DNA of 38,545 nt from CS1-C013 sp964353745 (GTDB taxonomy: Archaea; Aenigmatarchaeota; Aenigmatarchaeia; Aenigmatarchaeales; Aenigmatarchaeaceae), in the NCBI GenBank assembly GCA_964353745.1, contig CAYGWD010000008.1:1-38545 (forward strand), read 5' to 3'. Each line of letters starts with the position of its first letter. Position 1 is the stretch's first letter. A program made the position numbers and the translations under genes. The notes under the pieces were generated by a model, which worked only from the letters and a program-made list of their open reading frames with translations, was not told the DNA's origin and made no database searches. Below are positions 22,010 through 31,962 of the stretch, piece after piece.

Positions 22010-25000
22010 ATGAAAAAAGGTCTTTCGCCTATAGTTTCGGCAATTCTGATTCTCCTCATAGCCATATCAGTGACCTTATTAGCGGTAATATGGCTGCCCA
22101 AGTTTATCATCAACATTTTTCCTTGGCTAGGTTTTAACGAGTCTTACATGAGGTCCAGAGGATGTTTGAGCATAGAAAATGTCAATGGTTTGTTTGGCCT
22201 TTTCACCATTAAAAACTGCGGCAAAGTAGCTTTGTCAGACTTTAGATTTTTCATTGACAGTAATTTCATAAACAAACTCAATATAGGAAATCTTGAACCT
22301 TCTCAATCCATAGATTTTTATGACATGCCGATTACTGGAGGCAGGCATAGCTTATACATCACAGCAGACTATGCAGAATCACCGCCCTACCTGGTAGACG
22401 TTCCATACTGGGAGTGCGTAGGAGGCGAACCAGTCTTGGTCAGCGATTGGTATGTCTCTAAGAACATATCTTGCATATGTTCCTACAACACAATCATCCC
22501 TGCAACTAGCGTATACGTCATAGGTAACGGTAGTCTGTCTCTTTATAACTGTAATTTAAGACTCAGTGGGTACTATAGTTATTTGTTCGTAAGTGATAAT
22601 TCAAGCCTTCTTATGGATAAGTGTATTGCGACCTTCGCTGGTTCTAGTAAATTGATGCGCATTTTAAATGGCGGTTATCTGAATTTCACAAGATCAACAG
22701 AAGTAGGCGGCAGCTCGGTGGAATTTAGAGACAATTCTAAAATATATTTGTTAAATTCTTATTTTAATGACGGCCTAACTATTAGAGACCAGACAAATGT
22801 TACTGCAATAAGTTCTTATATAAGTTGGTCTGGCATAAAGTCAAACATTCCTCAAAGGCTTTCTATATCCAATTTTAATGGTCAGCCATCTGGTAGCCCT
22901 ATTACAAATTATTTCAAGGCAGATAATTCTAACTTTACAGTGAATTTCACCAATGTCAGTTTTAGTTATGTTTCCTTAGAAATTTCTGACCAAAGCAACA
23001 CCACAGTGACCAACTCTTATTTTTATCCCTTTACAATAGACTCTGATTTTAACCATAACTTAACAGTCGCTAATTTTGGAACTATATTTAACGATCATTT
23101 CAAGGCAGAAGGTTCTAATTTTGAGTTGACAGGAGCAAATCTTCAACCAGGTTATCCAGGTTTTAATGCCAACGACAACTCAAACAATACAATCATAAAT
23201 AGCATCTTTGCCGGTTTCACCACACCACTCAGTACTACTTCAAATCCTACAAATACTTTAATTAACTCTGAAATATACGGTAATATGTATTTTTCTGAAA
23301 GTTCTAAGGACACGTTCATAAATTCAAGATTAACTGGTAGTGGTAGTGATGGTTGGGTTATTGGCAGCCAGTATATTGCTGGTAGTATAGATACTATAAT
23401 ACTAAATTTTTCAAACACTACAGTTGAAAAAAGAATGAGTTTTCCATCATCATACAATAATCCTACAGGAGGTGGTAACATAACTATTTTTGGAAATGTA
23501 ACATTCACAACTGCTTTTATTGGATTGTTTACAGCGAATGTTAATGTTACTCGTTATTTTCCCATCATAATAAAAGACTCTAATAACATCGTCATACCTA
23601 CATCTCAACCAACTTACATAAACATTACCGATATTAATAATCAGTCAGTTTGGTTATCTTCTGTGAGTGGAGGTCCAACTGGAACATATTATACTGAAGA
23701 TTCTAAAATAATATTCAACCAGAACAATTATGGTCCGGGTAACTTTACCATGAAAGTTTCTCAGGTTTGCGAAAACAAAACAAACATAACCCTTTTGTCA
23801 AACACTTCGCTTGAATTTACAGTAAACAAATCTTATAACTATGATGGAACGAGTTTTAGCACCCAAGGGAACACAGGCCTGTCTTTTGATAATTCAAACT
23901 TTTGGGTATCAACCGCTGGCGGTACTGTCTACAAATACAACAAAACAGGAGGTTACGTTAGCAGTTTTAATTCAGGTCTAAATCGCTTGATGGATGTTTC
24001 TTCAAACGGAACATATCTATGGCTTTTAAATTATAACAGCTCTGAAAAAAGGGTTTACAGATACAGAACATCAGATAACGGATATGACAATTTCTATTTT
24101 GATATGCCAGATGTTGTAGAGCCTTACGCTGTTGATTTCGATGGGGAAAGCTTTTGGGTTCTAGGTAACACAACGGTTTACAAATACAACATAACAGGAG
24201 GTTACGTCAGTAGCTTTGTCTTAAACAGTTTGTCAGGCGTCTATTATGGGGACATTGTTTCTTCCAGCGGCAACATTTGGATTCTCACAGAGAATTATTC
24301 TTCATCCAATGGAAGAGGAGTTTTTAGATACAAAAACAACGGAACTTATGACAACTGGTACTTTGACATAGCTCCCACCACATTAACTGGTCGTGGCTTG
24401 GCTTTTAACGGAACATATTTCTGGGTCATGAACTCAGCAGGCACTGTTTTTAGATACGGTTTTAATAGAAAATGCCTTGATTTCATGAAGAATTGCGACG
24501 AGTTCATTACGTTACTACCTTACGCAATAAACAAGAACAACACCCGTTACTGCCTTCTTTATAATTTGTATGCGCCAAGCCAAACGGCAATCACATTTGC
24601 TAGCAATGTTAAGAATTCTACTCTAGATTGCCAGTGGTATAATATTGGCGGTAATGGTGCTGCCAGCACTGTTGGAATCTTTTTGACAGGGGCCAATAAC
24701 AACACCATAAATAACTGTAACATAAACAGTTTCGATAACGGTATAAAAATTTCCTCGTCATCCAACAACGTAATAACAAATGTAAATTCTTACTCTAATG
24801 GTATTGGCATAGTCGTTACATCGTCTTCTAACAACGCCGTAACGAATTGCTCAATAAACGGCAATATCAACAACGATTACTACTTGGCCAGCTTAGGGAT
24901 AAACAATAATTTCATCAACACAAACTTTACCGATTATAGAACAATTTACTTTTATGATACAACAAGTTGGTTTAACTATAAAAATGCTACTGAATCATTA

Positions 25001-28000
25001 TCAAAACTCGGAAAAACAGCTGTTGGTGGGAACGAATTCAGCCAATCATCTCATAGCAAAACAGCCTCTCGTTTCCAACTAACTCAAGCTGCTCATATAA
25101 GTAATATAACAGTTTATATGTGGGGCGACGATAGTCTTACAAAAGCTCTCATCTATGGCGATAATAATGGTGTTCCAAACAATCTTATAGGAAGCAGCTC
25201 AGAAATAACGGTAGGACAGAGTTTCGATTGGTATAATTTCACTTTTGGTGTGCCGGTTTATCTTTCACCAGGTTATTACTGGCTGACCATCCATCATAAA
25301 TGGAATGCACGGTTTAAGTATGATATTGGTACAACCAATCAAGCGGCAATTCAAGATTTTAATACTGATAATTATGACGATGGTTCATCAAATCCCTTCG
25401 GAACTACGAACTATGCAGATAGTGAAATAAGTATTTATGCAACTTACACAGCAGATAATATTTGGCTTAAGACAAATGTTTCTGCTCAAGCGCAATTGAC
25501 AAGAAAGTTGATAAATTGGAATGATAAACTGATGCAGTGGAAAGACACATTCTCTAACATTTCAGGTTCAATTACAGCAAGATATAATGTGACAGGTTTG
25601 GTACCAGGCGCTCCTTATTCAGTCTATAACAATTCATTTGAACTTGTTAATTCACCCATTAAGACAGATATGTCAGGTATTTTAAGCTTCTCAATCAACT
25701 TGCCTGCGAATGAAGAACATGAAATTAAAGTAGTAGAAATTTGTGATTATTATTTATACAATTCAAGTTATTTAATAACTCAAAGCAATGCATACTATTG
25801 CCTAATCTCGAATGTGAGCAGATTATCAAATTCAACAGCCATTAATTTTTCTTCTTCAGCTCAGAACTCTACCATAGACTGTGTGAACAACTTTATACGT
25901 GGAAGAAGTTCGTCATATCTTTATGGTGTTTTCTCATCTGCCTATAATACTACCATAAAGAACTGTAACATAACCAACTGGCGTTACGGATTCTATGCCT
26001 CAAATTCAAGTTACGACACATTATATAATAACTCGATTTCAGGCAACTATTACGCTAATGTTAATTTCGATTCTAACTCGAACAATGCCAACATAATCAA
26101 AAACAACATAAGTGCAGCTGTTTGGTATTACGGTTTAGTTGCTAGTAAAAATAACATCATAATAAACAATACATTCAGTAATAATCCAGACCGAGGTATT
26201 GCTATTGACTCAAATAACATATTAATCAATAATACAATCAAATACAGCCAACATGGTATTGATATTTCAGGTTCCAATAATACATTCGTTAATAATAATA
26301 TTTTCACCTATCATACATATTCATCAATGCAGCAGGCAATTTACTTTGTATGGGAGTCAAAAAACAACATATCTGAAAGTAACAATATCAATGGATTGCC
26401 TATACTTTTCGTGGATGGAACAGCCAGACCATGCGTGAACAACACAGTCTACACAAATGGCAGTAGCTATGGTCTCATGGGATTCATTGGATGTAAGAAC
26501 ATTACAATAAGAGATTCTTCTCCTACTGACGGATTATATTTCGGTACAATTGCAAACTTGACATTATACAACTTGACCATCAATTTCACACAGCGTGCAA
26601 TTCAAATTGAAAATGAACTTAGCTCAAATGTTAATATAAACAATAACACAATAAATGGAGCAGCATATAATGGCATTTATGACCACTTTGCTCATGGTAG
26701 CACAATATCAAATAATACTGTTAACTGCTATGGAGGTACTGCCGGAATTATGATTTACGGTGGCGGTAATGATATCCTAACTAATAACATTTTTACTAAC
26801 TGCAGTATTGGATATTGGATATATGCTGCTGTTTCAAATAATATTAAAGGCGGTTCAGCTCACGGCAATTTAGTTGATTACGGATTTAGCGGTGGGACAG
26901 CCAACTTCACTAACACAAACTTCACAGCTGCAAGAACAATTCAACTTGATGCAGGCTCTTGGTTTAACTACAACAATGAGACTAATGGTAACATCTGGCT
27001 CAAAACAAACATTTCTGCAACAGCAACATTAACTAGAAAATTATTAAATTGGAACCAAACTTTCATGAGGTGGAGGGACAATTCAAGTTCAACAATAACA
27101 GCAAGATACAGCATAAGCGGACTATTAGCAAACAATCTTTATGCTGTTTATGACAATTCAGCTATTTCCCAATATTCTAAATCAAATTCTAATGGAGAAA
27201 TAAGCTTTGTCGTTTATCTTCCTCAAAACCAGGAGCATGATATAAAAGTTCAAATGTTTTATACAACTCCACCTTTATGGTTTAGTAATTCTACTAACAA
27301 TATTGTTGCTGGCAAGCCTGCTCTGTTCAGCCTGAACTGGACAGACGATTTTGGATTATCAGGCTTTATATTCAGAACCGACAACACAGGAACTTGGACG
27401 AATGATACATGGATAGATTTCGAAAACCAGACAGGAAACGCGAAATTTATCGACGGGTTCGAGAGCAAAGGCTTCAGCGCATGGACAGGAACCTCGGTTG
27501 ATAGCAGTAGCACTTTAGAAGTTATTGGAGTAGCAAAGCATTCGGGTATTTATGGAGTGCACAGCATTCAAGCTGCTTATGAAAATTCTTATACTGAAAA
27601 AAACTTGGGCACGAACTACGGCACAATTTATGCGCGTATGTACTTGTACCCTATAACTGTGGATATCATGAGTGGTTACGGCAGGGACTACATTGGTATC
27701 GTGAACGAATTCGGAACACGATCAAGCAAACTGCAAATCTACAATGACGGTGGAACATACAAGTGGCGGTTAGGATGGTATAACATTTCAGGGTTATGGA
27801 CTTATGCGTTAGGCAGCCAGGTTACAACAGGAACTTGGCATAGTATTGAATTTAAAATGAAGCATGACTCTAGCGCTGGCGAAGCTAGATTTTATCTTGA
27901 TGGAGTAGAAGACATAACGGCTACTGGTATAGGCAACCCTTGGAATTGTCGAAAAGTCGATTTTGGACAAAATACTGGTTCAGGTGGACAAAGTTCGGAT

Positions 28001-29491
28001 ACTGAATGTTATTTTGATGATGTTGTCGTCTCTTCTTCTTATATCGGTCCGTTTAACAGTTGGTCCAACGTCACCAAGACCTTGAACTCGACTATTGGAA
28101 CCAATGTTCAGTGGTGCGTATATGCCAATGATTCAGACAACAATTGGAATGGGACGTCTTGTTCAAGTCCATTCACTTATACAACTACAGGCGCATTCTC
28201 TTGTGAAGATGATGTAATGTGCTTGAAATTCGATGAAGCAAATGGAACCAAAGTGTTTGACTTTTCTGGATATGGAAACGATGGAACTTTCTACGGGGAA
28301 ACCTTCAACGACGGTAGTTTAGGAAATGGTGCATGCAATCCTGGTTCTGGTGTATGTCCATCAAGAGTTGCTGGGTACTTCGACAATGCTCTAAATTTCA
28401 ATGGCAATAATCAGTACGCTTCCATCCCCGATAGTAGCAGTCTAGACGGTACAGGCATGAATAATTTTACCCTGGAAGCATGGATAAAACTAGACAATTT
28501 CCAGGGGTCTTATCAGAGAGTTATTCACAAGAATGGAGTTTATCAGATTCACATAGACAATGCTAATAAAGCACCTGTGTGCGGGCATTACGGAGGTAGT
28601 TGGCAGACTGTTACTGGAGGTTCCAACACTCTGCAATTGAATCAATGGTATCATATTGCGTGCGTTTATAATCATTCCCGCCTGTCCATATATTTAAATG
28701 GTATTTACAATGGCTCTATAGCTAAGAGTGACAATACACCGAATAATGGCAACCCGATAATATTAGGTCTTGACGACGATTTGTCTGGCTATGATTTCAA
28801 CGGCACCATAGATGAGGCAAGAATTTATAATCGTTCTTTATCCCAAGCAGAGATCCAAGCAGAAATGAACAGCCCCTTACCAATAAAAAGACCTGTAGCT
28901 GTTTGGAGCTTTGAGGAGCCAAGCAATGCAAGATATGTTAACGATACTCATATATGGGTTAAAGGAAACATGAGTTCTGCATTAAGCTTTGATGGATTAG
29001 ATGATTTGGTTAATGTTTCTGATTCTAATAGCTTGGATGTAAGCAACATAACAATAGCTGCTTGGATATATCCGTATAACTGGGATGGAATTGAAGGTGG
29101 AGATTATGGTAGAATAGTGGATAAAAGCGGTGCTTATTTGTTTTTCTTAGCTAAGGACGGTACTTATAATAGGCTTAGTTTTTTCTATTGGAATTCTAGC
29201 GGTTTTAGTGATCAATCATATTCCTATACCAATTCTATACAACTAGACAAATGGCAGTTTGTGGCAGTTACTTACAACGGTACGCATTCGACTTTCTATG
29301 TTAATGGAATCTTCAATTCCACAACTTTTCATCCTTCGTCTCTAGGTCCAATAAGAGCCACTACTAATGGTTTATGCGTTGGAAATAACGGTGATTTCGA
29401 TAAAGAATTTAATGGTATAATAGATGAAGTGAGGATATGGAACAAATCCTTATCTCAAGCAGAAATCCAAACAGAAATGAACGGTGGCTAA
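22010..29491 (+). CDS. giant pilin-like surface protein with beta-helix, propeller-like and LamG modules
   Basis: This 2493-residue protein begins MKKGLSPIVSAILILLIAIS, a classic archaeal type IV pilin N-terminus (K-K-G, L-S-P-I-V-S, hydrophobic helix), followed by the same GCLSIENV ... IKNCG domain as the giant at 15936. Then come a beta-helix-like region (about 140-510), propeller-like repeats (about 611-822; YKYN-x-TGGYVSSF and NFWV/SFWV/YFWV units), a beta-helix, an inserted carbohydrate-binding-like domain (996-1149), an LTRKL unit, a long beta-helix (about 1245-1650), another LTRKL unit, a GLSGFIF unit, a LamG-like domain (1811-2014), and two C-terminal LamG domains (about 2064-2290 and 2295-2493) that both end IDEARIYNRSLSQAEIQ or similar. 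There is no C-terminal anchor. It is likely assembled or anchored through the pilin-like helix. The downstream secretion ATPase starts 41 nt later. Confidence 0.82.
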   Translation: MKKGLSPIVSAILILLIAISVTLLAVIWLPKFIINIFPWLGFNESYMRSRGCLSIENVNGLFGLFTIKNCGKVALSDFRFFIDSNFINKLNIGNLEPSQSIDFYDMPITGGRHSLYITADYAESPPYLVDVPYWECVGGEPVLVSDWYVSKNISCICSYNTIIPATSVYVIGNGSLSLYNCNLRLSGYYSYLFVSDNSSLLMDKCIATFAGSSKLMRILNGGYLNFTRSTEVGGSSVEFRDNSKIYLLNSYFNDGLTIRDQTNVTAISSYISWSGIKSNIPQRLSISNFNGQPSGSPITNYFKADNSNFTVNFTNVSFSYVSLEISDQSNTTVTNSYFYPFTIDSDFNHNLTVANFGTIFNDHFKAEGSNFELTGANLQPGYPGFNANDNSNNTIINSIFAGFTTPLSTTSNPTNTLINSEIYGNMYFSESSKDTFINSRLTGSGSDGWVIGSQYIAGSIDTIILNFSNTTVEKRMSFPSSYNNPTGGGNITIFGNVTFTTAFIGLFTANVNVTRYFPIIIKDSNNIVIPTSQPTYINITDINNQSVWLSSVSGGPTGTYYTEDSKIIFNQNNYGPGNFTMKVSQVCENKTNITLLSNTSLEFTVNKSYNYDGTSFSTQGNTGLSFDNSNFWVSTAGGTVYKYNKTGGYVSSFNSGLNRLMDVSSNGTYLWLLNYNSSEKRVYRYRTSDNGYDNFYFDMPDVVEPYAVDFDGESFWVLGNTTVYKYNITGGYVSSFVLNSLSGVYYGDIVSSSGNIWILTENYSSSNGRGVFRYKNNGTYDNWYFDIAPTTLTGRGLAFNGTYFWVMNSAGTVFRYGFNRKCLDFMKNCDEFITLLPYAINKNNTRYCLLYNLYAPSQTAITFASNVKNSTLDCQWYNIGGNGAASTVGIFLTGANNNTINNCNINSFDNGIKISSSSNNVITNVNSYSNGIGIVVTSSSNNAVTNCSINGNINNDYYLASLGINNNFINTNFTDYRTIYFYDTTSWFNYKNATESLSKLGKTAVGGNEFSQSSHSKTASRFQLTQAAHISNITVYMWGDDSLTKALIYGDNNGVPNNLIGSSSEITVGQSFDWYNFTFGVPVYLSPGYYWLTIHHKWNARFKYDIGTTNQAAIQDFNTDNYDDGSSNPFGTTNYADSEISIYATYTADNIWLKTNVSAQAQLTRKLINWNDKLMQWKDTFSNISGSITARYNVTGLVPGAPYSVYNNSFELVNSPIKTDMSGILSFSINLPANEEHEIKVVEICDYYLYNSSYLITQSNAYYCLISNVSRLSNSTAINFSSSAQNSTIDCVNNFIRGRSSSYLYGVFSSAYNTTIKNCNITNWRYGFYASNSSYDTLYNNSISGNYYANVNFDSNSNNANIIKNNISAAVWYYGLVASKNNIIINNTFSNNPDRGIAIDSNNILINNTIKYSQHGIDISGSNNTFVNNNIFTYHTYSSMQQAIYFVWESKNNISESNNINGLPILFVDGTARPCVNNTVYTNGSSYGLMGFIGCKNITIRDSSPTDGLYFGTIANLTLYNLTINFTQRAIQIENELSSNVNINNNTINGAAYNGIYDHFAHGSTISNNTVNCYGGTAGIMIYGGGNDILTNNIFTNCSIGYWIYAAVSNNIKGGSAHGNLVDYGFSGGTANFTNTNFTAARTIQLDAGSWFNYNNETNGNIWLKTNISATATLTRKLLNWNQTFMRWRDNSSSTITARYSISGLLANNLYAVYDNSAISQYSKSNSNGEISFVVYLPQNQEHDIKVQMFYTTPPLWFSNSTNNIVAGKPALFSLNWTDDFGLSGFIFRTDNTGTWTNDTWIDFENQTGNAKFIDGFESKGFSAWTGTSVDSSSTLEVIGVAKHSGIYGVHSIQAAYENSYTEKNLGTNYGTIYARMYLYPITVDIMSGYGRDYIGIVNEFGTRSSKLQIYNDGGTYKWRLGWYNISGLWTYALGSQVTTGTWHSIEFKMKHDSSAGEARFYLDGVEDITATGIGNPWNCRKVDFGQNTGSGGQSSDTECYFDDVVVSSSYIGPFNSWSNVTKTLNSTIGTNVQWCVYANDSDNNWNGTSCSSPFTYTTTGAFSCEDDVMCLKFDEANGTKVFDFSGYGNDGTFYGETFNDGSLGNGACNPGSGVCPSRVAGYFDNALNFNGNNQYASIPDSSSLDGTGMNNFTLEAWIKLDNFQGSYQRVIHKNGVYQIHIDNANKAPVCGHYGGSWQTVTGGSNTLQLNQWYHIACVYNHSRLSIYLNGIYNGSIAKSDNTPNNGNPIILGLDDDLSGYDFNGTIDEARIYNRSLSQAEIQAEMNSPLPIKRPVAVWSFEEPSNARYVNDTHIWVKGNMSSALSFDGLDDLVNVSDSNSLDVSNITIAAWIYPYNWDGIEGGDYGRIVDKSGAYLFFLAKDGTYNRLSFFYWNSSGFSDQSYSYTNSIQLDKWQFVAVTYNGTHSTFYVNGIFNSTTFHPSSLGPIRATTNGLCVGNNGDFDKEFNGIIDEVRIWNKSLSQAEIQTEMNGG
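28061..28093 (+). repeat. 33-nt exact repeat shared with the giant gene at 15936 (copy 2)
   Basis: Identical to 19725-19757. It encodes the WSNVTKTLNST boundary between a LamG-like domain and the following CVYAND unit in both proteins, so it marks a module junction. Confidence 0.85.
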
Positions 29492-29531
29492 CATAATAAT
29501 CTTTAATTACTATTTTACCCTATAGATTTTC

Positions 29532-31154
29532 ATGGCAACGATTAAAAAGAACGCGAGGAAACAAAAAACTTCTAAGAGAAAAACAGAGCTGCCTCAGTTC
29601 AAAATATTCAAGAGGAAGGCCCAGCCATTGCCAGAAGTGAAGAACATAAAGGTCAGATACGCCCTGATACCTCCCTTTGCTGGTGTAAACATCAGCTGGG
29701 ACAGTGAGAAGAACGAGATGATATACAAAGTCAGCGAACCGGAATTAACTGATAGCGAGAAACAAATAAAGGATAAGATAGTCAACGGCTTGCTAGAGGT
29801 TCTAGACATAGAGCTTTCCGCAATCAAGAACAAGGGCGAGGCAATAGGCTATTTGGAAGGCAATGTTAAAAAGATTTTGGAAGAATACCAGATAAATTTG
29901 TCAAATAGGTCCTATCTGAAGATAATGTATTATATTTTTAGGGACTTTGTTGGTTTGAATGAGATAGAACCTATTCTCCAGGACCCTTATGTCGAAGACA
30001 TATCCTGCGATGGTGTGGGAATACCTATTTATGTCGTCCATAGGAGATATGGTTCTATCAAGACTAACGTTGTCTATCCTGACATAAAACAATTATCAGA
30101 ATTCGTGGTAAAGATTGCTGAAAGAACCGGTAGATTTATTTCTTACGCAGAGCCTCTCTTGGATGGTAGCTTGCCAGACGGCTCTAGGGTTCAGGCATCT
30201 TTTGCTAAAGATGTTACAACAAGAGGTCCTTGTTTCACAATAAGAAAGTTTTCGCAAATACCATTATCACCTATTGATCTGATTAATAGAAAGACTGTTA
30301 GTAGCGAACTGCTAGCCTATTTGTGGCTGGCTGTTGAGAACGGTGCTTCTGTTCTAATAGCAGGAGGCGCAGGAACAGGAAAGACAACCATATTAAACGT
30401 CTTATCAATGTTCATTCCGCCAACAGCTAAAGTAGTCTCGATCGAAGACACGCGCGAGCTAAATTTAACGCACGAGAACTGGGTACCTACTGTCACTAGA
30501 CTGAGTTTCATGAAAGGCGTCGGCGAAGTCTCGATGTTCGATTTGTTAAGAGCGTCATTCAGACAAACGCCAGATTACGTGATAGTGGGAGAGATAAGAG
30601 GCAAGGAAGCTTACGTGATGTTCCAGGGTATGGCCTCAGGAATTCCAGCAATGGGAACAATGCACGCGGGAAGAGTCGAGGACGTTATATACAGGTTAGA
30701 AACGCCACCAATAAATTTGTCACCTTCTCTGGTCGATACTCTGGATTTGGTTATAATAATGACTCACGCAAGGGAAAAGGGAGAGTCAGCAAGAAGAGTG
30801 AAAGAAATTGACGAGATACAATCAGTCGATGCTGAAACGGGCAAGGCAAGGGAAGTTAGGTATTATTATTGGTTGGCTGACAAGGATGATTTTGGAAAGT
30901 TTGCGGGCGATTCTTGGTTCTTGCAGGAATTGTCAAGAATAAAGGGCCAGAACATAAATGAACTTAAAAAAGAAATAGAAAAGAGAAAAGCAATATTAGA
31001 CTGGATGCAGAAGAAAAAGATAACCTATTTCAAGGACGTTGTATCAATGTTCTCGGAATATTACAATGATCCTAAAAAGGTATTGGAAAGAGCAGGAATT
31101 TTAAAGAAAAGAAAAGTGCCTAAGAAGAAACACAAGAGTAGAACTAAGAAATAA
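29532..31154 (+). CDS. type II/IV secretion system ATPase (VirB11/FlaI/GspE family)
   Basis: This 540-residue hexameric ATPase powers pilus or archaellum-like assembly at the cytoplasmic face. Walker A is GGAGTGKT (278-285, K284). The Asp box is SIEDTRELNLTHENW. Walker B is DYVIVGEIRGKEA with E354, and GTMHAG is the His box. The N-terminal domain has DPYVEDISCDGVGIPIYVVH and GSRVQASF, typical of archaeal family members. The basic first 30 residues and basic tail are not conserved. It lies just after a giant pilin-like gene, with a TATA-like TTTAATTACTATTTT about 27 nt upstream, so it may be its exporter motor. The usual membrane partner (FlaJ/TadC type) is not in the window. Confidence 0.93.
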   Translation: MATIKKNARKQKTSKRKTELPQFKIFKRKAQPLPEVKNIKVRYALIPPFAGVNISWDSEKNEMIYKVSEPELTDSEKQIKDKIVNGLLEVLDIELSAIKNKGEAIGYLEGNVKKILEEYQINLSNRSYLKIMYYIFRDFVGLNEIEPILQDPYVEDISCDGVGIPIYVVHRRYGSIKTNVVYPDIKQLSEFVVKIAERTGRFISYAEPLLDGSLPDGSRVQASFAKDVTTRGPCFTIRKFSQIPLSPIDLINRKTVSSELLAYLWLAVENGASVLIAGGAGTGKTTILNVLSMFIPPTAKVVSIEDTRELNLTHENWVPTVTRLSFMKGVGEVSMFDLLRASFRQTPDYVIVGEIRGKEAYVMFQGMASGIPAMGTMHAGRVEDVIYRLETPPINLSPSLVDTLDLVIIMTHAREKGESARRVKEIDEIQSVDAETGKAREVRYYYWLADKDDFGKFAGDSWFLQELSRIKGQNINELKKEIEKRKAILDWMQKKKITYFKDVVSMFSEYYNDPKKVLERAGILKKRKVPKKKHKSRTKK

Positions 31155-31935
31155 GGTATCTCATCGCTTCTGTTACATTTCCAACTTCTACTACAGCTAT
31201 GCCTGCGTCCTTTCCTATGTTAACAGTGGTCTCTGTGTATCTGGTCGTACAGAATATGAAACCGGCTCTCTGTACGCAATTCTCGTCTGGTTTTAGGTTT
31301 GTCTGAGTTCCCTGACCTTTAGGGACAAGGAATAATTTTGCTCCGAGATATTTGGCGGCCTTTGCCTTTTCTAGGATGCCTCCGACCTCTCCTATTGTTC
31401 CATCAGGATTTATTGTTCCTGTCATCAGGACATCGCTCTTTATTTTCTTGTTTTGTAGAGCTGCTATTGTCGCGACTGTCAACGCGGCGCCTGCAGAGGG
31501 GCCGCCGACTAAAATGGAGTTACTTTCAACGGTATAGATTATGTCATACTTGTCAACATCTATCTTAGTTACATCCTCTGCCACCTGTTTTGCTGTCTGT
31601 ATCGATTGTTGCGTGTCAACCCAGAACAACAGTTTTTCAATGTTTGTTAGTGTCTTTCCATCGCCAGTTTTTACCTGAACTATCAACGATGTTATCACAC
31701 CATTGCCGTTCTGATCAACCGCAGCCAGACCTATCTCGGCTTGAGAAAAAGAAGTGTTTGACGGTTCATAGATGTACTTTGTCACCACTTTTTCCGTGGG
31801 CTGATAAGTTTGGTAAGAGACGTAATAACCAATCCATATCCCTACCAGAATGCCGAGCAGGATTAAGGCTATGAAAATGTTTCTGTTAGATTTCTGGTAT
31901 TGATATCTTGGCATGGAATCTACTTTCATTTTCAA
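31144..31935 (-). CDS. membrane-anchored Lon-type (S16) serine protease
   Basis: This 263-residue protein has an N-terminal hydrophobic helix (about 19-40) and then an S16 protease domain facing outward. The catalytic pair is Ser147 in GGPSAGAALT and Lys190 in GGILEKAKAAKYLGAK. They are 43 residues apart, as Ser679 and Lys722 are in E. coli Lon. The AAA ATPase domain of Lon is absent, so activity would be ATP-independent. It is convergent with the secretion ATPase (11-nt overlap). The start at MKMK is the farthest in-frame ATG; MPRYQ (residue 8) is an alternative. It could process surface proteins at the membrane; that is inference. Confidence 0.9.
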   Translation of the reverse strand: MKMKVDSMPRYQYQKSNRNIFIALILLGILVGIWIGYYVSYQTYQPTEKVVTKYIYEPSNTSFSQAEIGLAAVDQNGNGVITSLIVQVKTGDGKTLTNIEKLLFWVDTQQSIQTAKQVAEDVTKIDVDKYDIIYTVESNSILVGGPSAGAALTVATIAALQNKKIKSDVLMTGTINPDGTIGEVGGILEKAKAAKYLGAKLFLVPKGQGTQTNLKPDENCVQRAGFIFCTTRYTETTVNIGKDAGIAVVEVGNVTEAMRYLIS

Positions 31936-31954
31936 AAAATTTAAAGCTTTCTTT

Positions 31955-31960
31955 AAAAAA
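31955..31960 (-). terminator. T-run terminator of the SRP-like RNA
   Basis: On the minus strand, six T residues follow two nucleotides after the closing stem of the structured RNA (CTCTGC-AC-TTTTTT), as expected for archaeal termination. Confidence 0.6.
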
Positions 31961-31962
31961 GT

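Noticed and set aside
23152..23508. Long reverse-strand readings inside the giant genes.
   Set aside because: They are complements of low-complexity Asn/Ser/Thr coding sequence, with no start signals or family features.
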